A DNA stretch of 34,371 nt from an uncultured Oscillospiraceae bacterium (GCA_944387615.1 CALXFP010000226.1:1-34371); one strand, 5' to 3'; shown: positions 8,088 to 17,285, counted from the stretch's first letter. Notes: generated by a model not told the origin, from the letters alone. Translations and numbers: made by a program.

Positions 8088-8561
8088 ATGGCAGGTAAAA
8101 CAAATGCAATTCGTTTGGTTCAGCAGGCTAAGATTCCTTGCCGGGAAGCCTGGTATGAATTTGACGAAAAAGATCTGAGCGGTCAACATGCCGCTGCCGC
8201 AATCGGCATGCCCCCGGAACAGGTATTCAAGACCCTTGTAGCCCGTGGAGAGAAAAATGGCATACACGTTTTCTGCATTCCGGTTTGCTGCGAGCTGGAT
8301 CTGAGAAAAGCTGCAAAAGCAGCCGGGGACAAAAATATGGAACTGGTAGCGGTTAAGGAGCTTCTGGGTCTTACCGGTTATATCCGCGGCGGATGCAGTC
8401 CGGTGGGAATGAAAAAGAAATATCCTACTTTTTTCGACGAGACCTGTACGCTCTGGGATGAAATCGCAGTTTCCGCTGGTGCCAGAGGTCATCAAATGAT
8501 TCTCGCTCCAGATCAGTTGGCGGAACTGGTAGATGCAAAAATTGTCGATATTACTCTTTAG
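8088..8561 (+). CDS. ybaK: Cys-tRNA(Pro)/Cys-tRNA(Cys) deacylase YbaK/EbsC
   Basis: A 157-residue YbaK/ProX-superfamily editing protein that hydrolyses mischarged aminoacyl-tRNA, mainly Cys-tRNA(Pro), in the cytoplasm. Visible family marks are the N-terminal TNAIRLVQQAKIP stretch, VFKTLV with the conserved lysine 48, and the GYIRGGCSPVGMKK loop typical of YbaK. The ATG at 8088 is preceded by AGGTGA at six bases. A longer reading from a TTG at 8043 would start inside the promoter and is excluded. The next gene starts 18 bp downstream and is probably cotranscribed. Confidence 0.9.
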   Translation: MAGKTNAIRLVQQAKIPCREAWYEFDEKDLSGQHAAAAIGMPPEQVFKTLVARGEKNGIHVFCIPVCCELDLRKAAKAAGDKNMELVAVKELLGLTGYIRGGCSPVGMKKKYPTFFDETCTLWDEIAVSAGARGHQMILAPDQLAELVDAKIVDITL

Positions 8562-8579
8562 AGAGAAAGGAAATAGTAT

Positions 8580-8828
8580 ATGTATCAGTACAAGACCAAA
8601 GGGACCTGTTCTCAGATGATCTATTTTGATTTGGAGGACAACAAGGTAAAGAATGTTCAGTTTCTCGGCGGATGCAACGGTAATTTGAAAGGCATCGGTG
8701 CACTGGTAGAAGGCATGGATGTAGATGAAGTCATCGCGCGGGTCGAAGGAATCCGCTGTGGAATGAAATCCACTTCCTGCCCCGATCAGTTGGCCAAAGC
8801 CCTGAAGGCAGTAAAGGAACAAGCCTGA
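8580..8828 (+). CDS. TSCPD domain protein, TIGR03905 family
   Basis: An 82-residue protein with GGCNGNLKGIG near the middle and TSCPDQLAKAL at the C-terminal end, the signature that names the TSCPD domain. That domain also occurs at the end of some class II ribonucleotide reductases; the stand-alone form has no assigned function that I know of. Two cysteines in conserved surroundings (GGC and TSC) suggest metal or redox chemistry, which is inference. GAAAGGAAA precedes the ATG. It is downstream of ybaK, and 136 bp without a clear terminator separate it from the MATE gene. Confidence 0.85.
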   Translation: MYQYKTKGTCSQMIYFDLEDNKVKNVQFLGGCNGNLKGIGALVEGMDVDEVIARVEGIRCGMKSTSCPDQLAKALKAVKEQA

Positions 8829-8964
8829 CTTCGTTCCCGCCTTCTCCTCTTTGCTGCAGCAAACGTTAAGGCGGTATCTGGCAAACAGCTGGATATCGCT
8901 TTAACTCTGCTTGAACTGATTCTCACATTTTTGCTGTTTCCACAGATAGAAAGAAGGATACATT

Positions 8965-10299
8965 GTGACAAATTCTGAGGAACATTATAGAAAAATGACG
9001 GAAACTCCCGTTTCCAGGTTAATTCTAAATTTAGGTATTCCTACCACAATTTCCATGTTGATTACCAACATTTATAACATGGCGGATACATATTTTGTGG
9101 GAATGGTGGGTGAAAGCGCCCAGGCAGCTACCGGAATCCTGTTTACCGTTCAGGCCATCATGCAGGGAATTGCATTCATGCTGGGGCATGGCGGCGGAAC
9201 ATTTATTGCCAGAGCATTGGCAAAGAAAGATGCCCAGGAAGCTACCACCTATATCTCCAGCTGCTTTTTTACCGGCGGAAGTTTCGGTATCATCATTGGT
9301 GTGTTAGGCCTTCTGTTTTTGGAGCCATTGGTACGGTTTTTGGGCAGCACGGAAACCATCGTCCCGCACGCCATGGACTATGGCTTCTGGATTTTATCGG
9401 CTGCACCGTTTATTATTTGTTCCCTGATCCTCAACAACGGTCTTCGCTATGAAGGCAAGGCATTTTATGCCATGTTCGGCTTAACTGCCGGAGGTCTGCT
9501 GAATATTTTCGGTGATTATGTATTGGTAATGCGGATGGGCATGGGCGTATACGGTGCCGGACTGGCTACAGCAATTTCTCAGGTTGTGAGCTTTCTCATT
9601 CTGCTGTTTATGTATTTGAAAATGGCGCAAAGTACAATCAAGATTTCTGCCGTTAGCAAGAATCTGAAGCTGTATCTCTCCGTTGCCAGAGTTGGCTTCC
9701 CCTCCCTGATCCGGCAGGGGCTGACCTCTGTAACAACCGGAGTACTGAACAATATGACCAAGCCTTTCGGCGATGCTGCCATCGCTGCCATGAGTGTTGT
9801 CAACCGGTACTCCAATTTCCTGATGTGTGTCGGTCTGGGAATGGGACAAGGCTTCCAACCCGTGGCTTCTTTCAATTATCAAGCAGAACGTAATGATCGG
9901 GTAAAAAAGGGACTTTTGTTTACAACCACTGCTTGCGTTATGCTCGTAGGCAGCTTATCCATCTTAAGTTTGATTTTTGCAGAACCCATTGTTGCGGTTT
10001 TCCAGAAGCACCCTGACGTAATTGAAATCGGTGCAAGGGCGCTCCGCTTTGCAGCTTTTGGTATGCTGTTCATGCCCTTTTCTGTCCCTGTGAATATGCT
10101 GTATCAAAGTATTCAACAACCAACCATTTCTTCCATTCTTTCCTTGGTTCGCTCCGGAGCTGTCACGATTCCGCTTCTTCTCATTGGTGTACCGTTACTG
10201 GGTTTGACAGGCATTCAGATTGCCCAGCCTACAGCTGATGTATTGGCGGGGTTATTGAGTATTCCCTTCATACTGCGGTTTTTGCACTCAACGAAATAA
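8965..10299 (+). CDS. MATE family multidrug/sodium antiporter
   Basis: A 444-residue polytopic membrane protein with about twelve hydrophobic helices in two similar halves. MATE hallmarks are the N-terminal PVSRLILNLGIPTTISMLI helix, the MADTYFVG segment after it, and GLGMGQGFQPVASFNY in the second half. It is expected to export cationic drugs or metabolites by Na+ or H+ antiport; the substrate cannot be read from sequence. The start is a GTG at 8965 preceded by AAGAAGG at a good distance. The gene ends just before a strong bidirectional terminator. The 136 bp upstream contain a 14-bp palindrome (TTTGCTGCAGCAAA, 8850-8863) but no convincing promoter. Confidence 0.9.
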   Translation: MTNSEEHYRKMTETPVSRLILNLGIPTTISMLITNIYNMADTYFVGMVGESAQAATGILFTVQAIMQGIAFMLGHGGGTFIARALAKKDAQEATTYISSCFFTGGSFGIIIGVLGLLFLEPLVRFLGSTETIVPHAMDYGFWILSAAPFIICSLILNNGLRYEGKAFYAMFGLTAGGLLNIFGDYVLVMRMGMGVYGAGLATAISQVVSFLILLFMYLKMAQSTIKISAVSKNLKLYLSVARVGFPSLIRQGLTSVTTGVLNNMTKPFGDAAIAAMSVVNRYSNFLMCVGLGMGQGFQPVASFNYQAERNDRVKKGLLFTTTACVMLVGSLSILSLIFAEPIVAVFQKHPDVIEIGARALRFAAFGMLFMPFSVPVNMLYQSIQQPTISSILSLVRSGAVTIPLLLIGVPLLGLTGIQIAQPTADVLAGLLSIPFILRFLHSTK

Positions 10300-10302
10300 C
10301 AA

Positions 10303-10341
10303 AAGAGCCTATTGCAAAATGTTTGCAATAGGCTCTTCTTT
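10303..10341. terminator. Bidirectional intrinsic terminator between the MATE gene and the convergent unknown gene
   Basis: A perfect 16-bp stem (10303-10318 with 10322-10337) with a three-base loop. On the plus strand it runs into TTCTTTA; on the minus strand it runs into TTTTGTTATTT. It sits 3 bp after the MATE stop and 2 bp after the stop of the minus-strand gene, so one hairpin serves both convergent units. Confidence 0.9.
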
Positions 10342-10810
10342 ACGATACGATTCCGGCATCGCCATGGCGCAGCTGCCAGACTTCCTGCATACGTTCCAAA
10401 AACTCCGGAAGGTTTGCCGGGGAAACAACCTCTTCCGGTGCTTCATCCTGAACCCAGGGCAGTTCCATCTCCCCTACCCACAGGTAAAAGCTACCTTCAT
10501 CCGCTGCCTCAGGCTGTAGCAAAACATCTCCGCCCAGCAAGGTAGCATCTCCCCATTTCAGGATCTTACCTTGGACTCGATAACAGGCAAGCACCAGTGT
10601 CGGCTCAAATGGCAGCAGCTCACTTGGGCCCATTAAGCACACTCCAAACTCATCCAGCACTTCCTTTAGTCCAGGGTGCGCCATATCAACCGTTTCATAG
10701 AAATTACGACAGTAATCACACATACAGTGATCCGTGGCATTTTCTTGTGTCTTTTTCCTGGTCATTTCTATATCCACTTCAAAACGCCAGTCCAGATATT
10801 CCAGAATCAC
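10340..10810 (-). CDS. Hypothetical protein with N-terminal cysteine cluster
   Basis: A 156-residue acidic soluble protein that I do not recognise. Residues 28-34 read HCMCDYC, giving H28, C29, C31 and C34, which could bind zinc. Further cysteines are at 58 and 76. The middle (about 60-110) looks like a compact beta-rich domain and there is no signal peptide or membrane helix. The start is a GTG at 10810 with AAAGGAG about 7 bases before it, inside the end of engB, so it is probably translated with engB. It is the last gene of the tig-clpP-clpX-lon-engB block and ends at the shared terminator. A role in ribosome assembly or proteolysis would be guesswork. Confidence 0.75.
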   Translation of the reverse strand: MILEYLDWRFEVDIEMTRKKTQENATDHCMCDYCRNFYETVDMAHPGLKEVLDEFGVCLMGPSELLPFEPTLVLACYRVQGKILKWGDATLLGGDVLLQPEAADEGSFYLWVGEMELPWVQDEAPEEVVSPANLPEFLERMQEVWQLRHGDAGIVS

Positions 10811-10814
10811 TGCG

Positions 10815-11399
10815 TTACTCCTTTACCGCAGCAAGAATCTGGCGAACCAACTCATCCCGCCCATTTCCTTTTTCTGCCGAAAACGCAATGACAGGACAGC
10901 TTTCCGGAAGATTCAGATCTTCCCGTATTGTGCGTAGATTGGGTTCCAATTCGCTTTTTTTCAGCTTGTCCATCTTATTTGCCACAACAACAAAGGGACA
11001 CCCGCTTTCCAGGAACCAGTTTGCCATTGTGATGTCATTGTTGGTAGGCGGATGGCGATAGTCCACAATCAGCACGCCCAGGTCAATTCTTCCCGCTGCG
11101 AAATAATCTTCCATCAACTTGCCCCAGCGCTCTTTTTCTTTTTGGGAGACTTTGGCAAATCCATAACCGGGCAAATCCACCAGATAGCATTTGCGGTCAA
11201 TCACAAAATAATTGACATGGATGGTTTTTCCCGGCTTGTCCCCTACCCGGGCAAAGTTTTTGCGCTGCAACAGTCGGTTAATTACCGAGGACTTTCCTAC
11301 GTTGGACTTACCGGCAAAGGCAATTTCCGGCAGCCTATTTTGGGGAAAATCTTTCGGTGACGCAGAGGAAATCAAGAATTCTACATTTTGAAAATTCAT
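10815..11399 (-). CDS. engB: Ribosome biogenesis GTPase EngB (YsxC/YihA)
   Basis: A 194-residue TRAFAC-class GTPase needed in B. subtilis for late 50S subunit assembly. The motifs appear in order: P-loop GKSNVGKSS (residues 30-38), DLPGYG (75-80), NKMDKL for guanine recognition and FSAEKG near the C terminus. Length is normal for the family. It starts 12 bp after lon; lon-ysxC adjacency is the common Firmicutes order. GAGGTG precedes the ATG. The downstream unknown gene starts within 5 bp of its stop. Confidence 0.95.
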   Translation of the reverse strand: MNFQNVEFLISSASPKDFPQNRLPEIAFAGKSNVGKSSVINRLLQRKNFARVGDKPGKTIHVNYFVIDRKCYLVDLPGYGFAKVSQKEKERWGKLMEDYFAAGRIDLGVLIVDYRHPPTNNDITMANWFLESGCPFVVVANKMDKLKKSELEPNLRTIREDLNLPESCPVIAFSAEKGNGRDELVRQILAAVKE

Positions 11400-11411
11400 T
11401 TCCGCACCTCA

Positions 11412-13814
11412 TTACTGCCGCAGTTCCGGTTTGTGGCTTTTCGCCTTTACATCTGCGGGAATTTCTGTCAGTACCGGCGGACGCACTTCGCTTTGGCGAA
11501 CCAGCGCGGCTTCCAAAACTGTATCCACCGTCTGAGCGCTGATAAAATTCAGCTGCCGCCGTACCATTTGATCAATTTCCTCCAGATCCCGTTCGTTATC
11601 CTTCGGAATAATCACAGTACGAATGCCATGACGTAGTGCAGCCATGGTCTTTTCCTTCAGGCCGCCAATCCGCATAACCCTGCCCCGAAGGGAAATTTCA
11701 CCGGTCATCGCCACATCCCGCCGCACTTTTGCGCCGGTCAAAGCAGAGACAATGGCAGTACAGACTGTCACGCCAGCAGAAGGGCCATCCTTCGGTACAG
11801 CCCCCTCCGGGAAGTGGACATGAATGTCCTTTGTCTTATAGAAGTCCGGAGCAACCCCCAATGCAAGGGCATTGGCGCGGATATAACTCAGTGCAGCCTG
11901 GGCAGACTCTTTCATCACATCTCCCAGATTGCCTGTCAATTCCAGCTTACCGGAACCATCCATCACGTTGACTTCCACTTCCAGGGTTTCGCCTCCAACG
12001 CTTGTCCAGGCCAGTCCAGTAACCAAACCTACCTGATCATTGCAGGGCAAGCGGTCCGGCAAGAACTTCCGGACTCCCAGGAAAGATTCCAGATTGGTTG
12101 CCGTAACTTGAATCCGCTTTGTTTCCTCCTGAGAAACCAACTGCATTGCTGCCTTGCGGCAAATTTCCCCGATGGAGCGTTCCAGATTCCGCACACCAGA
12201 CTCCTGGGTATAGCAAGTGATGATCTCCCGAATGGCATCATCTGTGATGCGCAGCTGCTGTTTCTTCAGACCATGCTGCTTCAGCTGCTTGGGAATCAAG
12301 TGATTCTTGGCAATCATCCGCTTTTCTTCATCCGTATAGGAACCGAGCTCAATGATCTCCATGCGGTCCAGCAGCGGTCTGGGAATGGTCGAAAGGGTAT
12401 TGGCTGTGGTGATGAACAGAACATCGGAAAGGTCAAAGGGGATTTCCAGGTAATGGTCCCGATAGGAATGATTCTGTTCCGCATCCAACACTTCCAACAA
12501 GGCAGCGCTGGGATCCCCGCGGTAATCCGACCCCATTTTGTCAATTTCATCCAGCAGCAGAACCGGATTGGAGCTTCCAGCCTGGGCCATGGCGGTCATG
12601 ATCCGACCGGGCATAGCACCCACATAGGTCTTGCGATGACCCCGGATATCCGCTTCATCGTGTACGCCGCCCAAAGAAATCCGTGCCATTTTCCGGTTCA
12701 GGCTTTTGGCAATGGAATAAGAAATACTGGTTTTGCCCACACCAGGAGGGCCAACAAGGCACAGAATCTGAGGGGGCATTTCCGGCGCCATTTGCCGAAC
12801 TGCAATGATTTCCAGGATACGTTCCTTTACTTTTTCCAGGCCAAAGTGGTCATGGTCCAGAATCTTTCTGGCACTTGCCACATCCACCCGTTCTTTCGTT
12901 TTCTTATTCCAAGGAAGTTCCAGAACGGTATCCAGATAATTGCGCAAAACAGCGCCTTCCGAAGAGCCAAACGGCTGCTTTTTCAACCGCTCAACATCTT
13001 TCAGCAGCTTACTCTCCTGGTCTTGTGCCAAGTGTAAATTGCGGATATTTTGCGCATAGGTTTCAAATTCTGCTTCTTCGTCGCCCTCGCCCAATTCATC
13101 CCGTAAAACCTTAATCTGTTCCCGCAGGTAATAGTCCCGCTGGTTTTGATCCAGTGCAGATCGGGTTTTCTCCTGAATTTCAGACTCCAGCCGCAGCATC
13201 TCCACTTCCTGGCTCAGCAGCCGCAGCGCAGTTTCCAGACGTCGGACAGGGTGAAGCTGGCATAACATTTTGGCCTTGTCCGGGAAATCAATTCCGGAAT
13301 TTTGCGCAATGGAGTCTGCAATAAATCCGCTGTCTTCACTGGCCATCATGCGAAGCTGAATTGCCTGGGCGGGATGGTCCGACATTTGAAGGTAAAGCCC
13401 GTACAGCGCATTTGCCTCCCGCCGAAGAGCGTGCGCACGAACAGTGTCGGAAGCTTCCGGAATGGGCACAGCTTCAATAATACCCTCCAGGTATGGTTCA
13501 CTTTGCTGCAATTCAGCAATCTTACCACGGTTGATGCCGGTTACCAGTACGCGCAGGTTCTCGTCCTTTGCCTTCAGCACCTGCTTCACTTTGGCTACCG
13601 TTCCAATGCTATAGAAATCCACCAGCTTCGGATCGTCCACCAGAATATCCTTCTGGGGTATCAAAAACAAAGTCTGATCCTGCTTCATTGCGGCTTCCAA
13701 TGCCCGGATCGACTTAGGCCGACCCAAGTCAAAGTGTACGGTTTGATCCGGAAAAACTGTCAACCCACGCAGGGCAATAATCGGCATTTTTCCAGCATAA
13801 ATGGTTTCAGTCAA
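11412..13814 (-). CDS. lon: ATP-dependent endopeptidase La (Lon)
   Basis: An 800-residue Lon protease of ordinary length: N-terminal substrate-binding LON domain (about 10-200), coiled-coil/helical linker, AAA+ module with GPPGVGKTS Walker A and LLLDEIDKM Walker B, and C-terminal peptidase domain. The catalytic Ser is in KDGPSAG (S679) and the lysine in GGLKEKTMAALRHG (K722), the same numbers as in E. coli Lon. It degrades misfolded and regulatory proteins in the cytosol. The start is TTG at 13814 with AAGGAGGG about 9 bases upstream; an ATG eight codons later has no good site. A terminator hairpin lies in the 58 bp between clpX and lon. Confidence 0.95.
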   Translation of the reverse strand: MTETIYAGKMPIIALRGLTVFPDQTVHFDLGRPKSIRALEAAMKQDQTLFLIPQKDILVDDPKLVDFYSIGTVAKVKQVLKAKDENLRVLVTGINRGKIAELQQSEPYLEGIIEAVPIPEASDTVRAHALRREANALYGLYLQMSDHPAQAIQLRMMASEDSGFIADSIAQNSGIDFPDKAKMLCQLHPVRRLETALRLLSQEVEMLRLESEIQEKTRSALDQNQRDYYLREQIKVLRDELGEGDEEAEFETYAQNIRNLHLAQDQESKLLKDVERLKKQPFGSSEGAVLRNYLDTVLELPWNKKTKERVDVASARKILDHDHFGLEKVKERILEIIAVRQMAPEMPPQILCLVGPPGVGKTSISYSIAKSLNRKMARISLGGVHDEADIRGHRKTYVGAMPGRIMTAMAQAGSSNPVLLLDEIDKMGSDYRGDPSAALLEVLDAEQNHSYRDHYLEIPFDLSDVLFITTANTLSTIPRPLLDRMEIIELGSYTDEEKRMIAKNHLIPKQLKQHGLKKQQLRITDDAIREIITCYTQESGVRNLERSIGEICRKAAMQLVSQEETKRIQVTATNLESFLGVRKFLPDRLPCNDQVGLVTGLAWTSVGGETLEVEVNVMDGSGKLELTGNLGDVMKESAQAALSYIRANALALGVAPDFYKTKDIHVHFPEGAVPKDGPSAGVTVCTAIVSALTGAKVRRDVAMTGEISLRGRVMRIGGLKEKTMAALRHGIRTVIIPKDNERDLEEIDQMVRRQLNFISAQTVDTVLEAALVRQSEVRPPVLTEIPADVKAKSHKPELRQ

Positions 13815-13837
13815 GGGAATTTCCCTCCTTTCTTGAG

Positions 13838-13864
13838 AAAAAAGGGAGTAGCATACCTACCCCC
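13838..13864 (-). terminator. Intrinsic terminator between clpX and lon
   Basis: On the minus strand GGGGGTAG, loop GTATG and CTACTCCC form an 8-bp stem (one G-U pair), followed by six T residues. It lies 9 bp after the clpX stop and only 23 bp before the lon start. No space remains for a lon promoter after it, so lon must depend on read-through or on a promoter inside clpX. Confidence 0.75.
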
Positions 13865-13872
13865 TTCCAAAA

Positions 13873-15138
13873 TTAGCGTTTGCCAGAGAGTTTCTCTCTG
13901 GGGTGTGCGGTATCACGCACGATGGTAGGATCACCGCCCTCAATGGATTCCGGGGTAATGATTACCTTTTTAATGGTCAAATCCGATGGGATCAGGAACA
14001 TGATGCTGGTCATTACCTTCTCCATAATGGCCCGAAGGCCACGGGCACCTATCTGACGATCAATTGCTTTTTGTGCAATCAGCAGCAGTGCTTCATCGGT
14101 AATCTCCAGTGCAACGCCATCCATAGCCAACAGCGCCTGATACTGTCGGGTCAGTGCATTTTTCGGCTCTACCAGAATCCGCACCAAGTCATTCTGAGAC
14201 AAGCTCTGCAAGGTGGTAATTACCGGCATACGGCCAACCAGCTCCGGAATGATACCAAATTTCAGCAAGTCATGGGGTTCCACCTGAGTAAACAGGGCAC
14301 CCACATCCCGCTTGGTCTTGCTCTGTACGGGAGAATCAAAACCAATTGCGCTCTTGTCCGTCCGCTTTTCAATGATTTTATCCAGGCCATCGAAAGCGCC
14401 GCCGCAGATAAAGAGGATATTGGTGGTATCCACCTGAATCATCTCCTGCTGAGGATGCTTGCGACCACCCTGAGGCGGGACATTGGCAACGGTACCTTCC
14501 AGAATCTTCAGCAGTGCTTGCTGTACACCCTCACCGGATACATCCCGGGTGATGGAGGTATTCTCACTCTTCCGGGCGATTTTATCCATCTCATCAATGT
14601 AGATAATGCCATGTTCCGCAAGCTCAACATCAAAGTCCGCCGCCTGCAGCAGCCGCAGCAGAATATTCTCTACATCGTCGCCAACATAGCCAGCTTCCGT
14701 CAGCGTGGTGGCGTCCGCAATGGCAAAGGGCACATTCAGGATTTTTGCCAGAGTCTGGGCGAAGAGGGTCTTTCCGCTTCCCGTGGGACCAATCAGCAGA
14801 ATGTTGCTCTTTTGCAGCTCCACATCGGAATCCGCACCAAAGTAAATTCGTTTATAATGGTTGTAAACTGCTACAGCCAGGGCAACTTTGGCATCATCCT
14901 GGCCAACAATGTAATGATCCATGAAGGTTTTCATCTCCATGGGGGAAGGCAGCCGCTCGGGAGCCTCCAGGCCCTCGTGGCTGCCAATGTCCACTTCATC
15001 CCGCAGCAGATCACTGCACGCGGAAACACAATCACTGCAGATATACACCCCAGGACCGGCAATCAGCCGTGCTACCTGGTTCTCTCGTTTTCCACAGAAG
15101 CTGCAGCGAATCGGCGGCTGCTCATTCGTTCTTGCCAT
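13873..15138 (-). CDS. clpX: ATP-dependent Clp protease ATP-binding subunit ClpX
   Basis: A 421-residue AAA+ unfoldase that feeds substrates to ClpP. The N-terminal zinc-binding domain has C12, C15, C34 and C37. Walker A GPTGSGKT is at residues 117-124, the pore loop GYVGDD is intact, and [19 protein letters not shown] is conserved. The IGF loop that docks on ClpP is present as IGFDSP. All catalytic parts are in place. It follows clpP by 28 bp, as in many bacteria, and the two probably share a transcript. A terminator follows its stop. Confidence 0.96.
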   Translation of the reverse strand: MARTNEQPPIRCSFCGKRENQVARLIAGPGVYICSDCVSACSDLLRDEVDIGSHEGLEAPERLPSPMEMKTFMDHYIVGQDDAKVALAVAVYNHYKRIYFGADSDVELQKSNILLIGPTGSGKTLFAQTLAKILNVPFAIADATTLTEAGYVGDDVENILLRLLQAADFDVELAEHGIIYIDEMDKIARKSENTSITRDVSGEGVQQALLKILEGTVANVPPQGGRKHPQQEMIQVDTTNILFICGGAFDGLDKIIEKRTDKSAIGFDSPVQSKTKRDVGALFTQVEPHDLLKFGIIPELVGRMPVITTLQSLSQNDLVRILVEPKNALTRQYQALLAMDGVALEITDEALLLIAQKAIDRQIGARGLRAIMEKVMTSIMFLIPSDLTIKKVIITPESIEGGDPTIVRDTAHPREKLSGKR

Positions 15139-15166
15139 GCACCTGGTACCTCGTTTCTAAATAATA

Positions 15167-15748
15167 TTAGTGATGCTCCAGCACCCGGTCGATCAGGCCA
15201 AAAGCCTTTGCTTCCTCGGCAGACATGAAATTATCACGCTCACAAGCAGCAGTGACCTCTTCAACAGATTTTCCGGTGTTCTGAGAAAGAATCCGATTCA
15301 TCCGGGCCTTGATGGTTTCCAGACGCTTCAGATGGATTGCCATATCGGTAATCTGGCCCTGGGTACCGGCAGAAGGCTGGTGAATCATGATTTCAGAATT
15401 GGGCAGCGCCATCCGCTTCCCCTTGGTACCTGCACTGAGTAGGAAAGCACCCATCGAAGCTGCCATACCGACACAAATAGTGGCCACATCGCACTTGATG
15501 TACTGCATTGTGTCGTAAATGGCCATACCGGCAGTCACACTGCCGCCAGGGCTGTTGATATAGAATTGAATATCCTTGTCCGGGTCCTGTGCTTCCAGAT
15601 ACAGCAACTGCGCAACCACCAGAGAAGCGGTGGTGTCGTTGACCTCCTCAGACAGGAAAATGATACGGTCGTTGAGCAGACGGGAGAAAATATCATAGCT
15701 GCGCTCGCCGCGGCTGGTCTGCTCGACTACATAGGGAACCAAACTCAT
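15167..15748 (-). CDS. clpP: ATP-dependent Clp protease proteolytic subunit ClpP
   Basis: A 193-residue serine peptidase that forms the tetradecameric chamber of ClpXP. With the start at 15748 the triad falls at S98 (GMAASMG), H123 (MIHQP) and D172, the usual numbering. The ATG at 15748 has AAAGGAGA 8 bases before it; the longer reading from 15790 adds 14 residues without a ribosome binding site. The N terminus [17 protein letters not shown] matches mature ClpP axial-loop sequence. It lies between tig and clpX. Two hairpins occupy the gap towards tig. Confidence 0.96.
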   Translation of the reverse strand: MSLVPYVVEQTSRGERSYDIFSRLLNDRIIFLSEEVNDTTASLVVAQLLYLEAQDPDKDIQFYINSPGGSVTAGMAIYDTMQYIKCDVATICVGMAASMGAFLLSAGTKGKRMALPNSEIMIHQPSAGTQGQITDMAIHLKRLETIKARMNRILSQNTGKSVEEVTAACERDNFMSAEEAKAFGLIDRVLEHH

Positions 15749-15828
15749 GGTGATGTCTCCTTTCAATAGGGTTTGAAACATTCTAACCATTGAAGAGGAA
15801 GGTTATTCCTCGCTGTGAAATTCCAAAG

Positions 15829-15871
15829 CGGAACTTGGAAACCGAAACCAGTTTCCGGTTTCCAAGTTCCG
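15829..15871 (-). other. Long hairpin between tig and clpP
   Basis: A 16-bp perfect inverted repeat (15829-15844 with 15856-15871). Its centre can pair further (GAAAC with GTTTC), giving about 20 bp with a two-to-four-base loop. On the minus strand the sequence after it is CTTTGG, not a T-run, so it is a weak terminator at best; an RNA-processing or attenuating hairpin is equally possible. A second small hairpin (GAGGAA, 15795-15800, with TTCCTC, 15806-15811) follows before clpP. Confidence 0.6.
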
Positions 15872-15911
15872 TCATTTATGTCCACAAGATACGCTGTTGC
15901 CTATCTTTGGA

Positions 15912-17213
15912 TTAGGCTTCGGTCTTCTCCTCAGCCTTGGGAGCTACAGCAACGGCATTGTCCACGATGAGCTTTACAGCCTTCCGGGTGGTCAGGCTGC
16001 CGGTGATCTCATTCATGGGAACCATTTCCTTAACCTTAGCCAGCTCCAGCTGGTACTGATCTGCCAAGGACTGGAACTCTGCCTCGATCTCTTCGTCGGA
16101 AACGCTCAGGCCCTCCACTTCCACAATCTTCTCCAGAGTTACGCTAATCTTGGCCTGCTTCTCAGCAGCAGGACGGAAGGCGTTGCGCATGGTGTTCACA
16201 TCGCCGCCCATCATCTTGGCGTACCGCTCCATGGAATAGCCGCTCATCTGCAGCTGGTAAGCAAAGCGCTCCATCTGGGTATCCAGCTCAGCTTCCACCA
16301 GTGCCTTGGGCATATCAACGGTGGTATTCTCAGCAGCCTTCTCAACAGCGTTCTGCTCGAATGCGGAATCAGCTTGCTTCTGAGCCTGCTCCAGAGCCTT
16401 TGCACGGATATCGGCCTTCAGCTCTTCCAGAGTCTCGAACTCAGAAACGTCCTTGGCAAACTCGTCGTCCTGGGCAGGAACGTTGGTAACAGACAGCTTG
16501 TTCAGCTTCACGTGGAACACAACAGGCTTGCCAGCCAGTTCAGCATGATAATCTTCGGGGAAGGTGATGTTGATATCCTTCTCTTCGCCCACGTTCATGC
16601 CCACAACCTGCTCCTCAAAACCGGGAACGAACTGACCGGAACCCAGCTTCAGATCAAAGCCAGTGCCCTTGCCGCCTTCGAAGGGAACGCCATTGTCAAA
16701 GCCCTCGAAGTCAATGTTGGCAGTGTCGCCCATTTCAGCAGCACGCTCAACATTCTCAGTGGAAGCAACGTTCTGAGCCATCCGATCCAGTTCAGCCTGA
16801 ACCTGAGCATCGGAAACGGTAACTTCAGCCTTTTCCACTTCCAGGCCCTTATACTGGCCCAGAGTGACCTCAGGGTAGACCTCGGTGGTCAGGGTCAGGG
16901 TAACGACACCGTCGTCACCGATCTGCATATCAGTCAGGTTAGGACGGCCAATAGCCTTAAACTCCTGCTTGGCAATGGCAAAGTCATAAACTTCGGGGAA
17001 GATCTCCTCCAGACCATCTTCATAGAAGACGTGTGCGCCATACATAGCCTCGATCATCTTGCGGGGAGCTTTGCCCTTACGGAAGCCGGGGATCTGGATA
17101 TTCTTGCGAGCCTTCATGTAAGCCTTGTTGACACCGGACTCCATCAGTTCCTTGTCGATCTCAACAACGACGGTAGCCTCGTTGCCCTTCTTTTCAATGC
17201 TCTTTACGTTCAT
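15912..17213 (-). CDS. tig: Trigger factor, ribosome-associated chaperone and prolyl isomerase
   Basis: A 433-residue trigger factor. The N-terminal ribosome-binding domain carries GFRKGKAPRK at residues 43-52, which docks on ribosomal protein L23. An FKBP-type isomerase domain follows at roughly 150-245, then the helical C-terminal chaperone arms. Length is normal. AGGAGG sits before the ATG and a good promoter lies about 75 bp upstream. tig heads the tig-clpP-clpX-lon-engB cluster, coupling folding of new chains with their proteolysis. The codons use many more C/G third bases than neighbouring genes, as expected for a highly expressed protein. Confidence 0.96.
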   Translation of the reverse strand: MNVKSIEKKGNEATVVVEIDKELMESGVNKAYMKARKNIQIPGFRKGKAPRKMIEAMYGAHVFYEDGLEEIFPEVYDFAIAKQEFKAIGRPNLTDMQIGDDGVVTLTLTTEVYPEVTLGQYKGLEVEKAEVTVSDAQVQAELDRMAQNVASTENVERAAEMGDTANIDFEGFDNGVPFEGGKGTGFDLKLGSGQFVPGFEEQVVGMNVGEEKDINITFPEDYHAELAGKPVVFHVKLNKLSVTNVPAQDDEFAKDVSEFETLEELKADIRAKALEQAQKQADSAFEQNAVEKAAENTTVDMPKALVEAELDTQMERFAYQLQMSGYSMERYAKMMGGDVNTMRNAFRPAAEKQAKISVTLEKIVEVEGLSVSDEEIEAEFQSLADQYQLELAKVKEMVPMNEITGSLTTRKAVKLIVDNAVAVAPKAEEKTEA

Positions 17214-17285
17214 TTGCTATAATCCTCCTAAATTGGTTCGCATGGCGAGACCATTTTATATTTCTTATTTTTACATAGCCGATTT

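Noticed and set aside
8829..8964. Possible small gene or RNA between the TSCPD gene and the MATE gene
   Set aside because: Only a 14-bp palindrome is visible; there is no coding frame with a ribosome binding site and no promoter or terminator that I could support.
15897..17222. Long plus-strand frame of 441 codons opposite tig
   Set aside because: It shadows the highly biased codons of trigger factor; its leucine/histidine-rich product matches nothing.
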